Source of the DNA: Sphacelaria rigidula
Taxonomy: Eukaryota; Phaeophyceae; Sphacelariales
DNA length: 24,889 nucleotides
Direction: 5' to 3'
NCBI GenBank assembly: GCA_964200075.2
Contig: CAXNAA020000186.1
Coordinates: 1 to 24,889, forward strand
Shown here: piece after piece, positions 1-11,100 of the stretch
Position numbering within the stretch: position 1 is the first letter of the stretch
Layout of the letters: each line of letters starts with the position of its first letter
Notes under the pieces: model-generated
Seen by the model: only the letters and a program-made list of their open reading frames with translations
Databases searched by the model: none
Told to the model about the DNA's origin: nothing
Position numbers and translations under genes: made by a program

Positions 1-302
1 GTCGGCTGGGAGGTTCTCTCCCATGATGGAGCTGTTGACGACCTTGATGCGATCTTGCAGCACTACAGTACTCGTATGAGTACCACACACGCGGCCATTC
101 GGCTCCTGTTCGGAAATCCTATCGTGATTTTCATCCCCTGGAGGGTAAATGACCCTCTGGAGGGTAATCCTCTGGAGGGCATCTGATGCTCCAGTGAGTA
201 CTCCTCGAGTTTCCCGAATCAGTACAATATATACATGACCATATCGCTGCTGCTGTGAAATGCATACCCCAGGAATCTTGTGGTACTTTATCACCCGGCG
301 CG
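1..302 (-). CDS. Unassigned open frame running from the gap off the left edge
   Basis: On the minus strand about 100 codons are open from the gap to position 1, with no ATG near the start. The end (EQEPNGRVCGTHTSTVV, then DRIKVVNSSIMGENLPAD) uses many C- and G-ending codons and looks protein-like. I do not recognise a family, and it does not match the expected next part of the kinase (no HRD or DFG). It could be an exon, part of a mobile element, or chance. Confidence 0.25.
135..180. repeat. Short tandem repeat, about 15-bp unit
   Basis: CCTCTGGAGGGTAAT-like units occur three times. They lie inside the open frame at 1-302 and give a repeated Leu-Gln-Arg motif there. Confidence 0.8.
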
Positions 303-312
303 NNNNNNNNNN
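303..312. other. Assembly gap (10 N)
   Basis: Ten Ns. The true gap size is unknown, and contiguity of 1-302 with the rest rests on scaffolding. Confidence 0.98.
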
Positions 313-1080
313 ATGCAAACCCCGCACAACACTTATTTCCAGCTACCCCCGGAACCCTGCAGGAAAGAGCACGGGTTGGGCACAGGCGCGGCGGCGGAAC
401 CACGCGGGGTATATAGAGTGCGAGGAATGACCGGCTTACTGCCTACACACTCGAGTGATCATGGACAATGCAGCCATAGACGAAGCTGCGCCCGCTGTTC
501 AAGTCATTCGCACGTCGCACTATGAACAGAAAACATATATAGTCCTGCGCTGTTCGTACTGCACTTTGTCCGCTTCCCAACCACGTTCTACTGACGGCAA
601 TTGTGCGCATGTTGTAGGCTTTTACTTATTATGCTAGCATAACTTCTGGCATAATTCCACCTTCGTAGAATAATAGCATAGCGTTTCAGCAAGTAGCATA
701 ATCGAGCATAATTTTTTTACCGTGAGGTGGGATTACGGGTCTAAATGCTGGCCTGCTGTGATATTTTGGGCGAAAAACTCTGATATCATCGACTGCGGGT
801 CTGAGATACGTGTATGCTCTGGAACTAGTCATTTAAACTGCCAGTCTGATCGATCGCAGGTCAGAAAACGGTTTTTTTTATGAAAGCGCACGACACAAAA
901 CATGAACACCTACGATGTACTTACAGTCTGTAGTCTGTAGTTCATGGCGTACAGCGCACAGCACGCAGCAGATCTCAGCTTCCAATTTTTTTTGTGTGTT
1001 TTGGCTTTGTACTTTCTCTGGCTCCTTCATTCTTCTTGTCTACTCTATCCTAGTATTTTTCCCAATTTCTACCCCCATGT
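313..1080. other. No supported gene
   Basis: A TATATA stretch near 411 lies about 50 bp upstream of ATG 461, which opens a frame of under 60 codons with no recognised family. The region 620-760 is AT-rich with repeated AGCATAA words. Nothing further is supported. Confidence 0.5.
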
Positions 1081-2018
1081 GTGTTTCCTTTTTTTCACCT
1101 TGTTTCCTAGGTCACACCCATCTCACGACCTCGGCTGGATTCGAAGCGGCATCGGCTCATGCGAGACAATATCAACCTAACAATCATTCATCAATTGAAT
1201 ACTAAGTTTTCGTTTGTCGTTGTCCTTGGACGAGAAATGCAAAACTAATTTTTCTCAATCTTTGCTAAAAGCACCCCGAACACCGGCTTGACCGTTCACT
1301 GCGTCTTGGGCATAGTATCGTATTGGTACAAGTTCGGGCGCAAAAAAAGTGCCATCCCAAGCTAACGGTACGGTTCTCGGACAAAATTGTCATTAAAAGG
1401 TGCAATAAGGGATTTCGACGCTCGTCAAAACAGGGAATTCTCTTCGGACAGGCGACATGGAAACACACATATAACATATTCTTCTTTTTATCGCCCAAAC
1501 ACACTCGCACCGTACATCAGGGTTCTATCCAAGTGTAGTTGAAAGCTACAGGCCAGCAGTGTTATACAGAGCACAACGCAGTACCTCATGATACAGCACA
1601 GCACAGCACAGTATGAAACGTGCTTTACGGACAACACGTCATCTTAGCGATCCAGTAGATACAGCAGCGGAACCTCCACATCGAAAAACATGTTCCTGTT
1701 TGGTGCACAGTACATGGTGAAATATCTCTCCCGTAGGCTGCACAGCTACGCCGTACATGTTCGGGGCGAAATTGGTGATACAGGTGTTTTCTTCAGAGCG
1801 TGTTTCAGTTTCGTTATTCTTGGGTACATCTATCATGAGACAGCGGCTGGACCCCTGGGGGGGCAGTTAAAGTGCGACAATCAATCAATCAATCAATCAA
1901 GGTGTTGGAAAAACAAAGCAACACGGTGGACAAGGCATCATAACACTTTGGGACGACCTGCTGGCTGTGCCCAAGCTCAGTGTGATTGAAGAACGGGGTT
2001 GCCAGTCGCAGTGCGCAC
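1081..2018. other. Kinase intron after exon d, no supported gene
   Basis: This is downstream intron sequence of the kinase. A CTTCGAATCCAGCC motif on the minus strand near 1140 resembles a polymerase III box B but has no convincing box A or partner copy here. CACAG runs near 1590-1612 and an AATC microsatellite are the only other structure. Confidence 0.5.
1877..1900. repeat. (AATC)n microsatellite
   Basis: Five to six copies of AATC. Confidence 0.9.
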
Positions 2019-2165
2019 CTTGTTGGTGTGCATGTACGCAATCGCGTCCAGCATCTGCTTCATGTAGGTCCTGATGTGAGTCGGCGTGAGGGATATCTGA
2101 GGGCTGTTGGCCAAAGCCCACAGGTCGTACTCCAGGTATTCAAACACCATATACACGTCTCCTGT
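2019..2165 (-). CDS. Kinase exon d: hinge and start of C-lobe
   Basis: This exon has 147 nt (49 codons). The acceptor is TTTGCAG and the donor is AAG followed by GTGCGC. It begins TGDVYMVFEYLEYDL, the hinge with a phenylalanine at the usual CDK gatekeeper position, and ends with the alpha-E helix (TYMKQMLDAIAYMHTNK). The next expected residues are the catalytic HRD loop. I searched the minus strand from 2018 to 1 by eye for HRDIK and DFGLAR and found neither, so this intron extends at least to the left edge. Confidence 0.93.
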
Positions 2166-5100
2166 CTGCAAACAAGCAAGGCACGACAGGAAACACTGAG
2201 AAGAACCAATCCAGTGCAAGCAGCGGCACTTTGCATCGCTTAACAAAGTGGGCTGACAGATCCTTTCTTCCCCACTTCCACGACAACACAAGCGAAATGG
2301 ATGGTGGTCACGGTACGCAGGATGACGACCTCTGTGCACGACGATGCCGTTAGTTCGTCCCTCATCCGCCATGGAACACGAACACGGGTGGCTTTTAGTA
2401 AACTCTTGACTTTTTCAACACCATTACCCGACAATTTTCCCTCGGGTGTTCACAATATTTCCCTTACTGAGACCATTCCCTATGGGTTTGGACAAGCATC
2501 ATGTAGAAAACTATCCTTTTGGGCTCTTCTCCGTTTTACTGCCGAAAAGAGTGCTGGGCGGATGTTGACACCTTGGAATGACTTGCTCCACTCGTTGAGA
2601 TCGTTCCAGGGCAACTTTGCGTTTGCCTCTGGCCGCATTTTCATCATTGGCCAAACTTGCGTTTTCGATAACAAACGGTAAAGAGAGGAAATTATCGGCT
2701 GTTTTTTCATCAATGGGTAGTTTGTTATCGAAAATGCAAGTTTGGCCAATGATGAAACTGCGGCCAGCGGCAAACGCGAAGCTGCCCTGGAACGATCTCA
2801 ACGAGTATAGCAAGTCATTCCAAGCTGCCAACGTCCGCCTAGCCCTCTTTTTCAAGCGTAAAACGACGGAGAAGGGCATTCAACAGGATTTTTCCCCAAA
2901 ACCCGTCAGAATTGGCCTGAGACAAACGAGATGAGGAACGCTTACACCGTACACCTGCTCCTAAGCATGCCGCACCTTGCCGTCTGCGACCTTGCCATGC
3001 GAATCCGTCACCACTTCCAGAAGCTCCACGATATTTTCGTGCTGGAGGGAGCGCAGTATACGAATTTCCCGTATTGATGTGATGGGGAACCCGCCCTGTA
3101 CACCATGTTGCACGTGGTAAATTGGACAAGGGGTGACGACGAAACAGTTCGTCGGCTGTTGGTTGTTTCGGGGCAGGTATAGGCAAGGCCTGGGACTCAG
3201 GACGCCGAGACTCCTATAGGTTAGCTTGCTTCTTGCTATGTGTTGATCCACAAGAAACCGCTGTCAGCGGTATCCACCAAGATCAAGACGCCGTGAGCAT
3301 GTCGATGCTTGTGGGTGAAGAATCAACACAAGTTGACAATGCATGGAATTTATAAAAGACGGTGAGGATGGAGCCAATAAACTCAAGGTGGGAAGCTGTC
3401 ACCGTTGTGTGAGATACAGAATAGCTTCTACTACCCAGGAGAACGCTAAATAATCAACACGGGAATGAGCAGACGCAGTTTGCTGCCTCAAGCCCTTGTG
3501 CGAGAGACTACAGTTGGTCGTTTGACCACTTGGGTTTGCCGTCATTTTTCAAGTGAAAATGATGCGGAATCAATAGATTGCACTCTCTGGTAATCGAACA
3601 AGGTATGTTTTGAATATTGCACTCACGTCGCAATTGTTGCCTTCCTTGTCTGTAGCCTTGATCATCTTCAACGCCACAACAACATCAGTATCCGGATCCC
3701 TCGCTTTCCAAACCTGAGCCACGGGTGAACATCGATCAAATCAAGCTCGAAAAACGCATACACGTTGCGTTGCAGACATCATGCCCACATGTGCAACACT
3801 ACCAACAGCATGCTCTGCTCCTGAGGTGCTGTCGACCTGTACATTGCGCTCCATCATATGCCCCTTTGCAACATCGCTGTCTCAGCACCCCTCAGGATAG
3901 CTGCAACGTGATCGCGACGGCCAACAGTACCTGCCTTGTCCTGAGGAGAAAAATCCGCGTGGATGACGAGCCTAGCCACTGGAAACTACAAAATATACGC
4001 TTGTGGAGCAGCGAGGACTCCAGTAGATTCCACGCGGAGCAGCGTGGTAGACAATATCGTACATTGTTCAGGGTTCAAGAGACACGGTGCGAAGTTATTC
4101 TGCTCTTTTCCTTCCTTCGTTTCCCGTGAGCGCCCTCTACCCTACAGTTATTACGGTTTCCCCGACTCCGTTCTGGATGAAGCTGCCTCCTGCGAAATTT
4201 ATAAAATGCCTGGTGAATATCACTTTTGATATAATGATCCTCGCTAGAGACGACACGTCGCGCGCTCTAACTTGTACCGATGTGTTCCTGCACCCTAGCA
4301 CTGGGAACGACCGGAGTGTCTTCTTGTGCGCGTCGTGCAAAATTCGAGGAAAACCCATGTTCATGCTCCACAGCTCAAGGAGCTCTCGGCTCGAAATTGC
4401 CCCGCGGGAACACAAACGGGAGCGAGCACAGTTGCCGCTCCCCGATGGTCTAATTTGTACTGTGCGCCTTCAAACCGATAAAGGTGGAGTTCGAAATTCG
4501 ACGTGATTAGTACCGAGGTTTAACCAAAGCAGGCGAAGTACGGGAGTGCTGGTCATGATCCAATTCACAACACCAAAATATCAGACATGCACCAGGGGAG
4601 ACATGACTTGATCCCTCACGTCTACGGATTGGTCCCGAGGAAGGATAAGATTGAAGAATATTCAACGTGAATCACCAAGCACCTCTGCAAAACTTGAAGC
4701 ATTTGCGGACTAGTTACGCATCAAAAATGGGTGCCTCAAAGTCTGCGCATTAGGGGCTGGAGGGGTACTCATGATTTTGCATGCCGTTGTCGTAAGGCTT
4801 TTTACCTCGCATACCTACAAAGCTGGGACGGAGCACGCCGGGATTTCGCCGGACCAGACTTGCAATCACCAAGCGCAAAGCGTCGTGATGTGTTCGGCGA
4901 GTCACATGAAGGGTGAGCTACACCCTGCGAAGATTGTTCGGCCCGAAGCGTACTGGTTCTTGCATATGAATGACAGCCTCGAACAAGTTGCTTCACATAT
5001 CTCGGTTGTTTCGCCACTTGCAGATACAGTTGCGCATCGGGGGGGAGGGGGAGAGGGCTTGGAGGCGGGAAAACAGAACGGGAACGAGTTGCTGAAAAAA

Positions 5101-8100
5101 TTAACGCCAAAAACACTACATCACAGCACTTGAGATACAAGAGTATAGGCAGTGGAGAGTGAGTGCATCTTCTTTGCCCTGCGTGGTTCATTGCACCCGT
5201 GCCACCACTGTACTGTCTGCCGTATTCGTTTGCCTTTCCCTGTTTTCGAACAAATCGAGTTTCCATGTTTAAATACTGTGGAAAAGCTCAAGACGAAAAG
5301 CGGTGTGCTTATATGATAGGTTGAGCGAACTTGAAGTCGTGGTGTTTCCATGCTGCTGGCGGCGCCCGCGGCGTCTTCGAGGCTTGTCCTTGTGCTGTGG
5401 CCGCTGGCCGTATAACCACGTACAATACCCAACTACGCCTGCAATCTGCGGTCGGCTCATCCCTATTCCAGTATTGTGCCTGTCCCAATAAACTCAAGCT
5501 TCAGGTGTATATTGTGTGCGGTTTTGTGTGCGGCGTTTCAAAATACAGGGGATCTGAAGTGCCAGGGAGTCACGGTCCTGCTCATGGACACGTCGCGCGT
5601 GCACGCTTTTGTGAGTTGGCCATACATCAACCGGTAAGAGTACTTATGGCCCATTGTGTCACTGCACGGTGTTATATGATTGTGCTGTGCTGTCATGGAC
5701 GGTGGTCAGAGCAACTTGTACTGAAAGTGTCACCTGTACGGCTCGACAGCACCCCCAGCATGCACTTTAATGAAGATATGTTTTTCAAAACAGCCCAATT
5801 TATATACCCTGCACTAACCACAGCAGTACCAGAAACAAAAAAATCGCCATGTGCAGAGTATATATTCTCCTACATTTTCCTACATTCTGGCTTCAGTACG
5901 CACAATTGGCGCGAATCGTATCCATCTCATCCCTTTATTCGTGCGCAATGCGAGCAACGTATAAACAAGTTCCCCATCATAGTTGCAATAATCATAAGAC
6001 AGCAAAACATATCCACGATAACCACGTCTCCAGAAAAGCCAGTCGGAAAACCAAGTGATCGGCTGGCTGTTCGACCTGAACCGAAAGCAAAACCACTTCC
6101 GATTATCGAAAGATCCAGGAAGCGCCGTGCTAGTGTGAAAAAGGAAAATAGTACTTTTCCTCGAAAACGTGGCTTGAACAGGGAAAAGTGATCACTTGGA
6201 TCTTGCCGATTTTCGTCCATAGTCACATCATGAAGACGTCGATGAGAAGCAAATGTGTGCACACCATTCTATCGTGTCTATTGATAGGATCACCTTTAGC
6301 AGGGATCCCCAGCACGAAGTGCGCGCATCGGGACATCGCCACCAATGCGAGGTGATGTCAGCAGGTCTTCTCACTCCGAGTCGATAACGAGGCTAGCCAT
6401 GACGGCAGGAGTGACTGGAGGAGCATCCGTGTCTACAGCGATCGGTACCATCACGGCAGGTGGCTTCATTGGGCGCACTTCGTCCGATATGATGCAAGCA
6501 CCATCAATCGGGGTAGGCGATTGTATGTGTTTCTCGCCCCCAAATGTACCCTTCGCCTCCGTATCATTGCTACCTCCTTCGTCGATGCACCGAATCCGTG
6601 CCAAGCCAGGCGTATTGTGTACGGGTTTGCGACTTGAAAGCAGCCGTATGCGCAGCAAATCCAGAGTTTTTCAGGCGCCCGGTGCCCTTCAAGCATTTGT
6701 TTTCTTTATTTGGCACACTCGCAATTCCTTCCTTCATCGGGACGAGTCCGTGGTGAAGAGGGATAAACCCGCATCTCCCCCAATACACGCCTTACATTTG
6801 ATATCCTGGATCGGATCTGCACCCACGAACCGCGTCGACGCTCGCGAAATGAACTCTTTTGCTACTCACATCCTCATGTTTTCAAGGAAATCAGCTTCTT
6901 CCCGGCAGCAGCCCGGCAGCAAAACCAAATGTTTGTGCCGGGAATCGAACCCGCATGTTTCCGACTTCCGACCCAATGTCTCCAGTGGCACCAATAGACC
7001 GCGGGGGCACGAAAATGCCTGATAGACTGGTACGACGAAGGTTTGAGACCATTTGGATCGATGGTGGGTTCCCTGCATCTGCGACGGTGAATATTTTTCA
7101 CGATGAAACTATTTTTTGTCCTTCCAACAAGAGCACATCGCAATCGAAATTACATTTGATCTCGATATCGACCACGAACAGCTTTGAGTGTTGCTCACCC
7201 TGTAACCGTCCGGACCGAAGTTGAATGTCAATTGGACGCGCTATGTTTTGGGTTCGGAATTCTCGCGTTTCGTGGAAGGGGACCGCCTCTACAGAGATAC
7301 GGGTTTGGATCTCCATCTTTGTAGGCAATATTAACAAGCATAGTAGGAAATGGAGTGGTGGGGGCAGCCATTCTTTGACCCTCCGTGAATGTTCATCATA
7401 TATGTGAATATGTAAGCAGTCAAATTGATATTTACTTTCATATATGAAAACATTATTCACAAGAAAACGATTTTGGTCACGCCGTTTTCAGGAGTTAGAC
7501 CCTGAAATTTTGCACAGGTGTTTTATGGGTAATTACGCAACTTTGGATGGACGAGGTTTTCCGTTTTTTCGTGTTGACCGTTTTACGGGCGTCCGAATGG
7601 ATCGAAGTTTCCCCGAAAAAATGGGACCCCCGAAAAACAGTGAAACATGAAATAAAAAACTCGGCCTTGGGAAGTTGCATAATAACCCATAGAACAGTTG
7701 TGCACAATTCCAGGGTTCAACTCCTTGAAACGGCGTGAAGTTTTGCCGATGAGTGTTTTTTTGGGTCTTTTCCGTGAACCAGTCTGTTTGCCGACACTCC
7801 TCAGGTCCGCCGATGAGGTAATGCAATGTCCGACCCGACAGCCTCGTGCTAGAGGGCGGCTCAAGAACGCCACCTTTTGAACTGAGTTCGTGGAGGCCTG
7901 GAATAATCGGGAGAGGACAGGGTTAGCGATGCGCGTTGGGCCGAGGGAGTCCCGCATGACGCACCCGACGAAGAGCGTGCAGGTCGAAAGAGTTGACCCA
8001 AGCCAGGTTGGACAGATTCTTTGACGTGTACGCGAAGGAGCTGGAGGAGTACATGAGAATGGAGGAGTCGAAAGGCTGCTGGTAAGAGCATCTGAAGGGA

Positions 8101-11100
8101 CGGAGGACAGCGGGTTTCAGTGAGAAACTAGAGAGCGGACGACGTATGTACATTGAAGACGAAAAGGGGAGATTATGCTGGAATAGGGATCCAATCCGTG
8201 GTAGGCAAACGGTAGGTATCTACTTCGCTAGATACAACATCACCAACCATCCATCAAGTCGTCTGACAACGAGACTGTCACAAGGAGAGTATCGCACTAC
8301 TATCGAGACTATACCGCTTGGAAACGTGTCAGTCCTGGATGAAACGGAAGAGGCACCGAGAACTATGGCTGACGGCTAAACGATGGAACCAGATGGGCTA
8401 CCCGCTGGACTCAAGTTTGGATTGGTGGGGAGCCTTCGGATATCATGTAGCACTCCCACAGCATCCTCGTTGCTGTTTGGACGTTTGGAGAGTTGCCGCA
8501 GGAGTGTAATGATGTCACTATGAAAGCATTTTACAACAAGGGTAGGACCGAATGTGATGACAACAGGAGCATTTTCCTAGTAGCACATGCTGCTAACTGC
8601 TTCCTCAAAATCATTTCCAACAGACTCGGTATTTTCTGCGAGGAGTTAGGGACTCCAGGGAAGAACAGTGCGGACTGAGGCGCGGCCAATCGACAACCAG
8701 CATGATGCCCGTGGCACGCCGACTGTAGGAGATAGGACGGGCCAGCAATATCCCACTAAACCTGGGCTTCCTCGGCCTACAAGAGGTATGCGACTCCGAA
8801 GACTGAACGCTCTTGTGGGAAGTACTCGCACGTTTCCTCCGACGAGGTCATCCGTATGTCCCACAATGACATGCAAGCTCGGATGCAGCTGGATTATGCC
8901 GAACGATAAGAGCGGTTCGGCGTATGCCAGGAACTCAGTCGAGGATGCGTTTGGTTCTCGCTACTGTTTGATACCTTCTGCGCAGCATGTTGATGTACTT
9001 TTACATCGTTTCGCACGAGACCTGACTATCGTCGAAGACTTTGTATACCTAGAAGATGCGCCACGAAATGAGGATGACAACCGGAAAGACGCCGCCTGAG
9101 AGGGACTGCTGTACGCGGATGACGCATTCCCCAGAGGGACTTGCTAGGATAACAGCTGTGATGGTCCTGGTCTATCAGGAGTTCGCACTAACAGCGTCGG
9201 ACATCAAAACAGATGTAATGTGCATTTGGTCAGTGGTCAGTAGTCAGTATCTAGCTCCCCCGAGAACGCACTGTGGATCAAGGCCGCAAACCAACGGTAC
9301 AAGAAGAAGATCGACTTCACCTGCCTTCGTAGTGCTACCAGCGATGGCGTGAGTATTTCTATGGGAGTCCAGCACCGCATCTGTGCTGAAAGGACCCGCT
9401 TCCCGGAGGATGACTCCCAACTACATGGTCTGCCCAGCTACATCTGAAAACCCGGTTGCTCGACCCGGAAATTGTCAAAGCTACACTCCACGAGCGTGCT
9501 GACGCCGGGCCCAGAGGACCTCAAGAGCACTTGGCTTTCCGCAGGAATAATTGCGGTGGATACTAGACTCCTTCATACAGGGCTGTGCTCGAGATGACCA
9601 AATGCGACGATATATGGAGACAACTAGACGACTCACCCGCAAGAGTCGACTTTGGCTTGCGGGGGGCTTTGTCGCACAGAACGAACCACACCTCCCGAAA
9701 TGCATCATGTTCAGATGGGGGGCCGCACAAGGGCCCAAGGAGCCTGGCTGGCCTTCAAAACACCGAGGGGACTGTCTGCACGATAACCTGTGTGTCTACG
9801 TGCCTACTACGTGCCCCGGGGGCTATCTCACGCACGGGAAAACGAGGGAAGTGGTGGAAGTGGTTCCTACGACATGGAAATCTAAGGTTCGCAATAGCGG
9901 GTCATCGCAGCTGAAAATGTGGGCAAATAGTACCCGAGTGTCAAGAAAGGGACGGAGAGTTCGAGGAGGCATGGTGATGTCAAGACCTACACCACCCTGA
10001 CCCATGTCACAAGCAAGAGGCTGCTCTTTTGAGAGCCAACACTTAGGAAGCCGCCATGGCTGGTACGAAAACGGCAGCAATAGCCCACGAGAAATTAACA
10101 TCGAGTTTTCGTCGAGAGAGCGGCCGCATGTCCCTGACTTGAATAAGGGCGGGAGGGGAAGGGGTAGCGGAGGGGAGCACGGACATTGATTCCCCTGCCC
10201 TGTCCCATTGATCATCGATATTCTTGGATTGGAACTTCAACACTGCTGCCTTACTGTTCCTTTTCATTTGCTACTTTGTTTCCGAGCTCCTTCTCCGTCT
10301 TTTCATATCTTCTGTCGTCTTCCATTATTTCCTTCTTCCTTTCTTCGGTCGATTTTTTCTCTTTTCGTTCTTGCTTGACATTGCTTCTGTTCGTGCTGAG
10401 GTCTTGTATCAGAGGCGTGTCGGGGCTTTCCTCCCAGGAAAGGTCAAGACGAGGAAGTCACCTTCATGTCCAAGTATTGCTATCATCTTTGTGGGGCAGC
10501 ACTCCTCACGAGGAAATGTGTATCGAATGAAAACTCTTGTCAAGGGCTTCCGACACATACATTTCCCGAAACCACGAGTCCAACATTCAACCCTCACAGC
10601 GCCCAAGGGTTTCTGCTCAGAGTACGGCCTGACAGTACCGCAGACATTGAGAGTATGACTCTTGTATGGTTGGTGGCCCCTTCATGAGCCCTGGGCGCTC
10701 AGACGGGAATGCAATTTCTCATTTTTGGAGCATAGTGTGCCAGATTTAGCAGTCTACGTCCATGGTTGAGGACGCAGGTTGAAGTCTTGGGGCGTCGTCT
10801 ATCTACTGCCAAGTCTCTCACGGCGACACGCCTATACAGTATAAGCTACGGCTTGTAAAACCCTCGTATGTGTCATACAGCACAATATCACACGCGGCGG
10901 TGGCACGGTCACCGCTCATGGTCTCCACTCACCAAATATTGTATACGGCACCGTACTCTACTCTGTATTGTACTCACTACGACACCGACATGTGGGTGGC
11001 AACGGCCCGGCGGGCCGTGACCCCCCTGTTTCTAGGTAGACGCTGTGTTTTGAATCAGAACAAACACTCGGAACCCTCACAACTAATAAGGCCGAAAAAA

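Noticed and set aside
2480-2934. Several overlapping open frames on both strands
   Set aside because: They are mirror images produced by the long inverted repeat and have no independent coding signal.
6935-7010. Possible tRNA gene on the minus strand
   Set aside because: Only box B and parts of two stems are sound; the tail matches the SINE family.
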